Part shown: positions 52,101 through 64,000 of the stretch, piece after piece
How the letters are laid out: the number at the start of each line of letters is the position of its first letter
Numbering within the stretch: the first letter of the stretch is position 1
Source: Colletes latitarsis
Taxonomy: Eukaryota; Arthropoda; Insecta; Hymenoptera; Colletidae
DNA: 64,000 nucleotides
Reading direction: 5' to 3'
NCBI RefSeq assembly: GCF_051014445.1
Contig: NW_027488368.1
Span: 25,456,001-25,520,000, forward strand
Notes under the pieces: model-generated
Databases searched by the model: none
The model's input: the letters and a program-made list of their open reading frames with translations, nothing else
Told to the model about the DNA's origin: nothing
Made by a program: the position numbers and the translations under genes

Positions 52101-55100
52101 TCACGTAGTAGTGTGGTAACATACTGAAACTGTCCATTAAGCCTGGTCTCGATGAATATTTTTGAGGATGACGCATGTTAGGTCTAGGTTAGGCCGAGGA
52201 TTTTCACTCATCAGACTCATACTTTCGCATTCTTCACATACTTGTTGAACGGATCCTGGGTTTCTTCTGGTTTGGATCAGGTAGTAATGTGGGACCACAC
52301 TAAAACAGTCAATTAAACCTGGTTTCGATCAATATTTTAGAGGATAACGCAAGTTAGGTCTGGGATAGGTCTGGGATTCGCCCTCATCAGGCTCATACTT
52401 TCGCGTTTTTCACATACTTGTTGAACTGATCCTGGGTTTTTTCTGGTTTGGATCAGGTAGTAATGTTGTACCACACTGAAGCAGTCCATTAAACCAGGTT
52501 TCGATCAATATTTTTGAGGATAACGCATGTTAGGTCTAGGTTAGGCCTGGGAACTCACTCATCAGACTCATACTTTCGCATTCTTCACATACTTGTTGAA
52601 CGGATCCTGGGTTTTTTCTGGTTTGGATCAGGTAGTAATGTGGAACCACACTAAAACAGTCAATTAAACCTGGTTTCGATCAATATTTTAGAGGATAACG
52701 CAAGTTAGGTCTGGGATAGGTCTGGGATTCGCCCTCATCAGGCTCATACTTTCGCGTTTTTCACATACTTGTTGAACGGATCCTGGGTTTTTTCTGGTTT
52801 GGATCACGTAGTAATGTGGGACCACACTGAACCAATCAATTAAACCTGGTCTTGATAAATATTTTAGAGGATCACGCATGTTAGGTCTGGGTTAGGTTTA
52901 GGATTTGCCCACATCAGGCTCATACTTTCGCATATTTCTCATACTTCATGGCTAGATCCTGGGCTGTTTCTGGATTGTATCACGTAGTAATGTGGTACCA
53001 CGCTGAAACAGTCAATTAAACCTTGTTTCGATCAATATTTTAGAGGATAACGTAAGTTAGGTCTGGGATAGGTCTGGGATTTGCCCTCATCAGACTCATG
53101 CTTTCGCATTTTTCACATACTTGTTGAACAGATCCTGGGTTTTTTCTGGTATGGATCACGTAGTAATGTGGTACCATACTGAAACATTCAGTTAAACCTG
53201 GTCTTGATAAATATTTTTGAGGATAACGCATGTTAGGTCTGGGTTAGGTCTAGGATTTGCCCTCGTCAGGCTGATACTTTCGCATATTTCTTATACTTCA
53301 TGGATAGATCCTGGGCTACTTTCTGGTTTGGATCACATAGTGATGTGGTACCACTCTGAAACAGTCGATTAAACCAGGTTTCGATCAATATTTTTGAGGA
53401 TAACGCATGTTAGGTCTAGGTTAGGCCTGGGATTTTCACTCATCAGACTCATTCTTTCGCATTCTTCACATACTTGTTGAACGGATCCTGGGTTTTTTCT
53501 GGTTTGGATCACGTAGTAATGTGGGACCACACTGAAACAATCAATTAAACCTGGTCTTGATAAATATTTTAGAGGATAACGCATGTTAGGTCTGGGTTAG
53601 GCCTGGAATTTGCCCTCATCAGGGTCATACTTTCGCAGTTCTAACATACATGTTGACCTGATCGAGGGTTTTTTCTGCTTTGGATCACGTAGTAAAGTGG
53701 TACCACACTGAAACAGTCCACTAAACCTGGTTTGGATCAATATTTTAGAGGATAATGCATGTTAGGTCTAGGTTAGCCCTGAGATTTTCACTCATCAGAC
53801 TCATACTTTCGAATTCTTCAGATACCTGTTGAACGGATCCTGGGTTTTTTCTGGTATGGTTCACGTAGTAATGTGGTACCACACTGAAACAATCATTTTA
53901 AACCAGGTCTTGATAAATATTTTAGAGGATAACGCATGTTAGGTCTGGGTTAGGTCTAGGATTTGCCCTCATCAGGCTCATACATTCGCATATCTCTCAT
54001 ACTTCATGGCTAGATCCTGGGCAATTTCTGGATTTGATCACGTAGTAATGTGGTACTACACTGAAACAGTCAATTAAACCTGGTTTCGATCAATATTTTA
54101 GAGGATAACGAAAGGTATGTCTAGGTTAGGCCTGGGATTTGCCCTCATCAGACTCATGCTTTCGCATTTTTCACATACTTGTTGAACAGATCCTGGGTTT
54201 TTTCTGGTATGGATCACGTAGTAATGTGGGACCACACTGAAACATTCAGTTAAACTTGGTCTTGATAAATATTTTAGAGGATAACGCATGTTAGGTCTGA
54301 GTTAGGTCTAGGATTTGCTCTCGTCAGGCTCATACTTTCGCATATTTCTCATACCTCATGGCTAGATCCTGGGCTATTTCAATTAAACCTGGTTTCGATC
54401 AATATTTTAGAGGATAACGCAAGTTAGGTCTGGTATAGGTCTGGGATTTGCCCTCATCAGGCTCATACTTTCGCGATTTTCACATACTTGTTGAACAGAT
54501 CCTGGGTTTTTTTCTGGTTTGGATCACGTAGTAGTGTGGTACCACACTGAAACATTCAAATAAACCTGGTCTTGATAAATATTTTAGAGGATAACGCGTG
54601 TTAGGTCTGGGTTAGGTCTAGGATTTGCCCTCATCAGGCACATACTTTCGCATATTTCTTATACTTCATGGATAGATCCTGGGCTATTTTCTGGTTTGGA
54701 TCACATAGTAATGTGGTACCACACTGAAACAGTCGATTAAACCAGGTTTCGATCAATATTTTTGAGGATAACGCATGTTAGGTCTAGGTTAGGCCTGGGA
54801 TTTTCACTCATCAGACTCATTCTTTCGCATTCTTCACATACTTGTTGAACGGATCCTGGGTTTTTTCTGGTTTGGATCGCGTAGTAATGTGGGACCACAC
54901 TGAAACAATCAATTAAACCTGGTCTTGATAAATATTTTAGAGGATAACGCATGTTAGGTCTGGGTTAGGCCTGGGATTTGCCCTCATCAGGGTCATACTT
55001 TCGCAGTTCTAACATACATGTTGACCTGATCGAGGGTTTTTTCTGCTTTGGATCACGTAGTAAAGTGGTACCACACTGAAACAGTCCCCTAAACCTGGTT

Positions 55101-55922
55101 TGGATCAATATTTTAGAGGATAATGCATGTTAGGTCTAGGTTAGCGCTGAGATTTTCACTCATCAGACTCATACTTTCGCATTCTTCAGATACCTGTTGA
55201 ACGGATCCTGGGTTTTTTCTGGTATGGTTCACGTAGTAATGTGGTACCATACTGAAACATTCAGTTAAACCTGGTCTTGATAAATATTTTTGAGGATAAC
55301 GCATGTTAGGTCTGGGTTAGGCCTAGGATTTGCCCTCATCAGGGTCATACTTTCGCAGTTCTAACATACATGTTGACCTGATCGAGGGTTTTTTCTGCTT
55401 TGGATCACGTAGTAAAGTGGTACCATACTGAAACAGTCCACTAAACCTGGTTTGGATCAACATTTTAGAGGATAATGCATGTTAGGTCTAGGTTAGCCCT
55501 GAGATTTTCACTCATCAGACTCATACTTTCGAATTCATCAGATACCTGTTGAACGGATCCTGGGTTTTTTCTGGTATGGCTCGTAGTAATGTGGTACCAC
55601 ACTGAAACAGTCAATTAAACCAGGTCTTGATAAATATTTTAGATGATAACGCATGTTAGGTCTGGGTTAGGTCTAGGATTTGCCCTCATCAGGCTCATAC
55701 TTTCGCATATCTCTCATACTTCATGGCTAGATCCTGGGCTATTTCTGGATTGGATCACGTAGTAATGTGGTACCACACTGAAACAGACCACTAAACCTGG
55801 TTTGGATCAATATTTTAGAGGATAACGCATGTTAGGTTTGGGTTAGGTCTAGGATTTGCCCTCGTCAGGCTCATACTTTCGCATATTTCTCATACTTCAT
55901 GGCTAGATCCTGGGCTGTTTCA
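49142..55922 (+). repeat. Higher-order satellite unit, right arm, copy 1 (6781 bp)
   Basis: Starts near 49142 (GGATTGTATCACG), because upstream bases differ from the start of copy 2. Monomers at 49210, 50079, 50443, 50772, 51147 and 51675 recur exactly 6781 bp later. Those at 52688, 53040, 53369, 54098, 54737 and 55113 recur 6606 bp later. Within the unit, 49210-49401 is also repeated at 50443 and 53040, so it grew from smaller copies. Confidence 0.85.
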
Positions 55923-58900
55923 GGATTGTATCACGTAGTAATGTGGTACCACGCTGAAACAGTCAATTAAACCTTGTTTCGATCAATATTTTAGAGGATA
56001 ACGTAAGTTAGGTCTGGGATAGGTCTGGGATTTGCCCTCATCAGACTCATGCTTTCGCATTTTTCACATACTTGTTGAACAGATCCTGGGTTTTTTCTGG
56101 TATGGATCACGTAGTAATGTGGTACCATACTGAAACATTCAGTTAAACCTGGTCTTGATAAATATTTTTGAGGATAACGCATGTTAGGTCTGGGTTAGGT
56201 CTAGGATTTGCCCTCGTCAGGCTCATACTTTCGCATATTTCTTATACTTCATGGATAGATCCTGGGCTATTTTCTGGTTTGGATCACATAGTGATGTGGT
56301 ACCACTCTGAAACAGTCGATTAAACCAGGTTTCGATCAATATTTTTGAGGATAACGCATGTTAGGTCTAGGTTAGGCCTGGGATTTTCGCTCATCAGACT
56401 CATTCTTTCGCATTCTTCACATACTTGTTGAACGGATCCTGGGTTTTTTCTGGTTTGGATCAGGTAGTAATGTGGAACCACACTAAAACATTCAATTAAA
56501 CCTGGTTTCGATCAATATTTTAGAGGATAACGCAAGTTAGGTCTGGGATAGGTCTGGGATTCGCCCTCATCAGGCTCATACTTTCGCGTTTTTCACATAC
56601 TTGTTGAACTGATCCTGGGTTTTTTCTGGTTTGGATCAGGTAGTAATGTTGTACCACACTGAAGCAGTCCATTAAACCTGGTTTGGATCAATATTTTAGA
56701 GGATAACGCATGTTAGGTTTGGGTTAGGTCTAGGATTTGCCCTCGTCAGGCTCATACTTTCGCATATTTCTCATACTTCATGGCTAGATCCTGGGCAGTT
56801 TCAGGATTGTATCACGTAGTAATGTGGTACCACGCTGAAACAGTCTATTAAACCTGGTTTCAATCAATATTTTTGAGGATAACGCATGTTAGGTCTAGGT
56901 AAGGCTTGGGATTTTCACTCATCAGACTCATTCTTTCGCATTCTTCACATACCTGTTGAACGGATCCTGGGTTTTTTCTGGTTTGGATCACGTAGTAATG
57001 TGGGACCACACTGAACCAATCAATTAAGCCTGGTGTTGATAAATGTTTTAGAGGATAACGCATGATAGGTCTGGGTTAGGTCTAGGATTTGCCCACATCA
57101 GGCTCATACTTTCGCATATTTCTCATACTTCATGGCTAGATCCTGGGCTGTTTCTGGATTGTATCACGTAGTAATGTGGTACCACGCTGAAACATTCAAT
57201 TAAACCTTGTTTCGATCAATATTTTAGAGGATAACGTAAGTTAGGTCTGGGATAGGTCTGGGATTTGCCCTCATCAGACTCATGCTTTCGCATTTTTCAC
57301 ATACTTGTTGAACAGATCCTGGGTTTTTTCTGGTATGGATCACGTAGTAATGTGGTACCATACTGAAACATTCAGTTAAACCTGGTCTTGATAAATATTT
57401 TTGAGGATAACGCATGTTAGGTCTGGGTTAGGTCTAGGATTTGCCCTCGTCAGGCTCATACTTTCGCATATTTCTTATACTTCATGGATAGATCCTGGGC
57501 TATTTTCTGGTTTGGATCACATAGTGATGTGGTACCACTCTGAAACAGTCGATTAAACCAGGTTTCGATCAATATTTTTGAGGATAACGCATGTTAGGTC
57601 TAGGTTAGGCCTGGGATTTTCACTCATCAGACTCATTCTTTCGCATTCTTCACATACTTGTTGAACGGATCCTGGGTTTTTTCTGGTTTGGATCACGTAG
57701 TAATGTGGGACCACACTGAAGCAATCAATTAAACCTGGTCTTGATAAATATCTTAGAGGATAACGCATGTTAGGTCTGGGTTAGGCCTGGGATTTGCCCT
57801 CATCAGGGTCATACTTTCGCAGTTCTAACACACATGTTGACCTGACGAGGGTTTTTTCTGCTTTGGATCACGTAGTAAAGTGGTACCACACTGAAACAGT
57901 CCACTAAACCTGGTTTGGATCAATATTTTAGAGGATAATGCATGTTATGTCTAGGTTAGCCCTGAGATTTTCACTCATCAGACTCATACTTTCGAATTCT
58001 TCAGATACCTGTTGAACGGATCCTGGGTTTTTTCTGGTATGGTTCACGTAGTAATGTGGTACCACACTGAAACAATCAATTAAACCAGGTCTTGATAAAT
58101 ATTTTAGAGGATAACGCATGTTAGGTCTGGGTTAGGTCTAGGATTTGCCCTCATCAGGCTCATACTTTCGCATATCTCTCATACTTCATGGCTAGATCCT
58201 GGGCTATTTCTGGATTGGATCACGTAGTAATGTGGTACCACACTGAAACAGTCAATTAAACCTGGTTTCGATCAATATTTTAGAGGACAATGCAAGTTAG
58301 GTCTGGGATAGGTCTGGGATTTGCCCACATCAGGGTCATACTTTCGCATTTTTCACATACTTGTTGAACAGATCCTGGGTTTTTTCTGGTTTGGATCGCG
58401 CAGTAATGTGGTACCACACTGAAACAGCCCACTAAACCTGGTTTCGATCAATATTTTAGAGGATAACGAAAGGTATGTCTAGGTTAGGCCTGGGATTTGC
58501 CCTCATCAGACTCATGCTTTCGCATTTTTCACATACTTGTTGAACAGATCCTGGGTTTTTTCTGGTATGGATCACGTAGTAATGTGGGACCACACTGAAA
58601 CATTCAGTTAAACCTGGTCTTGATAAATATTTTAGAGGATAACGCATGTTAGGTCTGAGTTAGGTCTAGGATTTGCTCTCGTCAGGCTCATACTTTCGCA
58701 TATTTCTCATACCTCATGGCTAGATCCTGGGCTATTTCAATTAAACCTGGTTTCGATCAATATTTTAGAGGATAACGCAAGTTAGGTCTGGTATAGGTCT
58801 GGGATTTGCCCTCATCAGGCTCATACTTTCGCGATTTTCACATACTTGTTGAACAGATCCTGGGTTTTTTTCTGGTTTGGATCACGTAGTAGTGTGGTAA

Positions 58901-61900
58901 CATACTGAAACTGTCCATTAAGCCTGGTCTCGATGAATATTTTTGAGGATGACGCATGTTAGGTCTAGGTTAGGCCGAGGATTTTCACTCATCAGACTCA
59001 TACTTTCGCATTCTTCACATACTTGTTGAACGGATCCTGGGTTTCTTCTGGTTTGGATCAGGTAGTAATGTGGGACCACACTAAAACAGTCAATTAAACC
59101 TGGTTTCGATCAATATTTTAGAGGATAACGCAAGTTAGGTCTGGGATAGGTCTGGGATTCGCCCTCATCAGGCTCATACTTTCGCGTTTTTCACATACTT
59201 GTTGAACTGATCCTGGGTTTTTTCTGGTTTGGATCAGGTAGTAATGTGGAACCACACTAAAACAGTCAATTAAACCTGGTTTCGATCAATATTTTAGAGG
59301 ATAACGCAAGTTAGGTCTGGGATAGGTCTGGGATTCGCCCTCATCAGGCTCATACTTTCGCGTTTTTCACATACTTGTTGAACGGATCCTGGGTTTTTTC
59401 TGGTTTGGATCACGTAGTAATGTGGGACCACACTGAACCAATCAATTAAACCTGGTCTTGATAAATATTTTAGAGGATCACGCATGTTAGGTCTGGGTTA
59501 GGTTTAGGATTTGCCCACATCAGGCTCATACTTTCGCATATTTCTCATACTTCATGGCTAGATCCTGGGCTGTTTCTGGATTGTATCACGTAGTAATGTG
59601 GTACCACGCTGAAACAGTCAATTAAACCTTGTTTCGATCAATATTTTAGAGGATAACGTAAGTTAGGTCTGGGATAGGTCTGGGATTTGCCCTCATCAGA
59701 CTCATGCTTTCGCATTTTTCACATACTTGTTGAACAGATCCTGGGTTTTTTCTGGTATGGATCACGTAGTAATGTGGTACCATACTGAAACATTCAGTTA
59801 AACCTGGTCTTGATAAATATTTTTGAGGATAACGCATGTTAGGTCTGGGTTAGGTCTAGGATTTGCCCTCGTCAGGCTGATACTTTCGCATATTTCTTAT
59901 ACTTCATGGATAGATCCTGGGCTACTTTCTGGTTTGGATCACATAGTGATGTGGTACCACTCTGAAACAGTCGATTAAACCAGGTTTCGATCAATATTTT
60001 TGAGGATAACGCATGTTAGGTCTAGGTTAGGCCTGGGATTTTCACTCATCAGACTCATTCTTTCGCATTCTTCACATACTTGTTGAACGGATCCTGGGTT
60101 TTTTCTGGTTTGGATCACGTAGTAATGTGGGACCACACTGAAACAATCAATTAAACCTGGTCTTGATAAATATTTTAGAGGATAACGCATGTTAGGTCTG
60201 GGTTAGGCCTGGAATTTGCCCTCATCAGGGTCATACTTTCGCAGTTCTAACATACATGTTGACCTGATCGAGGGTTTTTTCTGCTTTGGATCACGTAGTA
60301 AAGTGGTACCACACTGAAACAGTCCACTAAACCTGGTTTGGATCAATATTTTAGAGGATAATGCATGTTATGTCTAGGTTAGCCCTGAGATTTTCACTCA
60401 TCAGACTCATACTTTCGAATTCTTCAGATACCTGTTGAACGGATCCTGGGTTTTTTCTGGTATGGTTCACGTAGTAATGTGGTACCACACTGAAACAATC
60501 ATTTTAAACCAGGTCTTGATAAATATTTTAGAGGATAACGCATGTTAGGTCTGGGTTAGGTCTAGGATTTGCCCTCATCAGGCTCATACATTCGCATATC
60601 TCTCATACTTCATGGCTAGATCCTGGGCAATTTCTGGATTTGATCACGTAGTAATGTGGTACTACACTGAAACAGTCAATTAAACCTGGTTTCGATCAAT
60701 ATTTTAGAGGATAACGAAAGGTATGTCTAGGTTAGGCCTGGGATTTGCCCTCATCAGACTCATGCTTTCGCATTTTTCACATACTTGTTGAACAGATCCT
60801 GGGTTTTTTCTGGTATGGATCACGTAGTAATGTGGGACCACACTGAAACATTCAGTTAAACTTGGTCTTGATAAATATTTTAGAGGATAACGCATGTTAG
60901 GTCTGAGTTAGGTCTAGGATTTGCTCTCGTCAGGCTCATACTTTCGCATATTTCTCATACCTCATGGCTAGATCCTGGGCTATTTCAATTAAACCTGGTT
61001 TCGATCAATATTTTAGAGGATAACGCAAGTTAGGTCTGGTATAGGTCTGGGATTTGCCCTCATCAGGCTCATACTTTCGCGATTTTCACATACTTGTTGA
61101 ACAGATCCTGGGTTTTTTTCTGGTTTGGATCACGTAGTAGTGTGGTACCACACTGAAACATTCAAATAAACCTGGTCTTGATAAATATTTTAGAGGATAA
61201 CGCGTGTTAGGTCTGGGTTAGGTCTAGGATTTGCCCTCATCAGGCACATACTTTCGCATATTTCTTATACTTCATGGATAGATCCTGGGCTATTTTCTGG
61301 TTTGGATCACATAGTAATGTGGTACCACACTGAAACAGTCGATTAAACCAGGTTTCGATCAATATTTTTGAGGATAACGCATGTTAGGTCTAGGTTAGGC
61401 CTGGGATTTTCACTCATCAGACTCATTCTTTCGCATTCTTCACATACTTGTTGAACGGATCCTGGGTTTTTTCTGGTTTGGATCGCGTAGTAATGTGGGA
61501 CCACACTGAAACAATCAATTAAACCTGGTCTTGATAAATATTTTAGAGGATAACGCATGTTAGGTCTGGGTTAGGCCTGGGATTTGCCCTCATCAGGGTC
61601 ATACTTTCGCAGTTCTAACATACATGTTGACCTGATCGAGGGTTTTTTCTGCTTTGGATCACGTAGTAAAGTGGTACCACACTGAAACAGTCCCCTAAAC
61701 CTGGTTTGGATCAATATTTTAGAGGATAATGCATGTTAGGTCTAGGTTAGCGCTGAGATTTTCACTCATCAGACTCATACTTTCGCATTCTTCAGATACC
61801 TGTTGAACGGATCCTGGGTTTTTTCTGGTATGGTTCACGTAGTAATGTGGTACCATACTGAAACATTCAGTTAAACCTGGTCTTGATAAATATTTTTGAG

Positions 61901-62528
61901 GATAACGCATGTTAGGTCTGGGTTAGGCCTAGGATTTGCCCTCATCAGGGTCATACTTTCGCAGTTCTAACATACATGTTGACCTGATCGAGGGTTTTTT
62001 CTGCTTTGGATCACGTAGTAAAGTGGTACCATACTGAAACAGTCCACTAAACCTGGTTTGGATCAACATTTTAGAGGATAATGCATGTTAGGTCTAGGTT
62101 AGCCCTGAGATTTTCACTCATCAGACTCATACTTTCGAATTCTTCAGATACCTGTTGAACGGATCCTGGGTTTTTTCTGGTATGGCTCGTAGTAATGTGG
62201 TACCACACTGAAACAGTCAATTAAACCAGGTCTTGATAAATATTTTAGATGATAACGCATGTTAGGTCTGGGTTAGGTCTAGGATTTGCCCTCATCAGGC
62301 TCATACTTTCGCATATCTCTCATACTTCATGGCTAGATCCTGGGCTATTTCTGGATTGGATCACGTAGTAATGTGGTACCACACTGAAACAGACCACTAA
62401 ACCTGGTTTGGATCAATATTTTAGAGGATAACGCATGTTAGGTTTGGGTTAGGTCTAGGATTTGCCCTCGTCAGGCTCATACTTTCGCATATTTCTCATA
62501 CTTCATGGCTAGATCCTGGGCTGTTTCA
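55923..62528 (+). repeat. Higher-order satellite unit, right arm, copy 2 (6606 bp)
   Basis: Near-identical to copy 1 but lacks one 175-bp monomer, which in copy 1 lies at about 52455-52629; the junction here is near 59240. Few substitutions are seen, for example GCATGTTATG at 60363 versus GCATGTTAGG in copy 1. Confidence 0.85.
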
Positions 62529-64000
62529 GGATTGTATCACGTAGTAATGTGGTACCACGCTGAAACAGTCTATTAAACCTGGTTTCAATCAATATTTTTG
62601 AGGATAACGCATGTTAGGTCTAGGTAAGGCCTGGGATTTTCACTCATCAGACTCATTCTTTCGCATTCTTCACATACCTGTTGAACGGATCCTGGGTTTT
62701 TTCTGGTTTGGATCACGTAGTAATGTGGGACCACACTGAACCAATCAATTAAACCTGGTCTTGATAAATATTTTAGAGGATAACGCATGTTAGGTCTGGG
62801 TTAGGTCTAGGATTTGCCCTCATCAGGCTCATACTTTCGCATATTTCTCATACTTCATGGCTAGATCCTTGGCTGTTTCTGGATTGGATCACGTAGTAAT
62901 GTGGTACCACACTGAAACAGTCAATTAAACCTGGTTTCGGTCAATATTTTAGAGGACAATGCAAGTTAGGTCTGGGATAGGTCTGGGATTTGCCCACATC
63001 AGGGTCATACTTTCGCATTTTTCACATACTTGTTGAACAGATCCCGGGTTTTTTCTGGTTTGGATCGCGCAGTAATGTGGTACCACACTGAAACAGCCCA
63101 CTAAACCTGGTTTCGATCAATATTATAGAGGATAATGCATGTTAGGTCTAGGTTAGCCCTGAGATTTTCACTCATCAGACTCATTCTTTCGAATTCTTCA
63201 GATACCTGTTGAACGGATCCTGGGTTTTTTCTGGTATGGTTCACGTAGTAATGTGGTACCACACTGAAACAATCATTTTAAACCAGGTCTTGATAAATAT
63301 TTTAGAGGATAACGCATGTTAGGTCTGGGTTAGGTCTAGGATTTGCCCTCATCAGGCTCATACATTCGCATATCTCTCATACTTCATGGCTAGATCCTGG
63401 GCAATTTCTGGATTTGATCACGTAGTAATGTGGTACTACACTGAAACAGTCAATTAAACCTGGTTTCGATCAATATTTTAGAGGATAACGAAAGGTATGT
63501 CTAGGTTAGGCCTGGGATTTGCCCTCATCAGACTCATGCTTTCGCATTTTTCACATACTTGTTGAACAGATCCTGGGTTTTTTCTGGTATGGATCACGTA
63601 GTAATGTGGGACCACACTGAAACATTCAGTTAAACTTGGTCTTGATAAATATTTTAGAGGATAACGCATGTTAGGTCTGAGTTAGGTCTAGGATTTGCTC
63701 TCGTCAGGCTCATACTTTCGCATATTTCTCATACCTCATGGCTAGATCCTGGGCTATTTCAATTAAACCTGGTTTCGATCAATATTTTAGAGGATAACGC
63801 AAGTTAGGTCTGGTATAGGTCTGGGATTTGCCCTCATCAGGCTCATACTTTCGCGATTTTCACATACTTGTTGAACAGATCCTGGGTTTTTTTCTGGTTT
63901 GGATCACGTAGTAGTGTGGTACCACACTGAAACATTCAAATAAACCTGGTCTTGATAAATATTTTAGAGGATAACGCGTGTTAGGTCTGGGTTAGGTCTA
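62529..64000 (+). repeat. Higher-order satellite unit, right arm, start of a rearranged copy 3
   Basis: 62585 onward resembles 56860 and 50079. Near 63121 it switches to the region equivalent to about 53745 and 60360, and 63478-63669 matches 54098 and 60704. Internal monomers are skipped relative to copies 1 and 2. Cut by the window end. Confidence 0.65.

Larger units (their letters stand above)
45419..64000 (+). repeat. ~176-bp satellite array, right block (about 105 monomers)
   Basis: Same satellite and orientation, running off the window edge mid-monomer. It uses monomer variants rare or absent on the left, such as TCTGGTATGGATCACG, GGATAACGAAAGGTATG and shortened monomers. No genes are seen. 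Confidence 0.97.

Noticed and set aside
458..63669. A series of about 60 minus-strand reading frames of 60-81 codons with nearly the same protein, once per monomer
   Set aside because: They follow the satellite register, change only as the monomer changes and end at fixed stop positions. The monomer length is not a multiple of three, and there are no signs of a gene apart from the repeat.
1..64000. A CENP-B box as a sign of centromeric satellite
   Set aside because: I looked for the TTCG....A..CGGG pattern in the monomer classes and saw no convincing match.

Overview
The window is almost entirely a tandem satellite array with three insertions of R1-clade-like non-LTR retrotransposons. It holds no host protein gene, rRNA, tRNA or CRISPR that I can support. 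It is eukaryotic and most likely insect: the retroelements look like the R1/TRAS/SART group, typical of arthropods, and the satellite carries TTAGG-type telomere words. A hymenopteran is my best guess, but only a guess.

The satellite (1-30150, 30540-36325 and 45419-64000) has a monomer of about 176 bp. Every monomer I inspected lies in the same orientation, and there are roughly 300 in all. Each monomer ends in two head-to-tail copies of an 11-bp telomere-like word, TTAGGTCTGGG or a close variant. Monomers fall into several sequence classes whose order is copied as larger blocks. The first ~11.8 kb is a mosaic of diverged monomers with short copied pieces. From ~11.8 to ~29.7 kb, nearly identical blocks recur at offsets of 2996, 5284, 8280, 4580 and 4758 bp. 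From ~49.1 kb to the end, a 6.6-6.8 kb unit is present about 2.2 times.

The retroelements are GC-rich against an AT-richer satellite. Insertion B (30151-30539, minus strand) is a 355-bp 3'-UTR scrap with a poly(A) tail. Insertion A (36326-38317, plus strand) belongs to the same family. It is 5'-truncated inside the reverse transcriptase and has a duplicated 3' tail. Insertion C (38344-45418, plus strand) belongs to a second family and is essentially full length: a structured 5' UTR, a long ORF1 with zinc knuckles, a UAAUG stop-start junction, ORF2 (endonuclease, reverse transcriptase, C-terminal zinc motif), a structured 3' UTR and a 28-nt poly(A). Its ORF2 is broken by one TGA and by a frame change at a 15-G run.

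A and C were inserted about 15 bp apart in one ancestral monomer, both inside the telomere-like pair, each with its own target-site duplication. This suggests a telomere-associated satellite that serves as a landing site for telomere-targeting-type LINEs. Most apparent small ORFs are minus-strand readings of the satellite, or shadows of the retroelement genes, and are not annotated.
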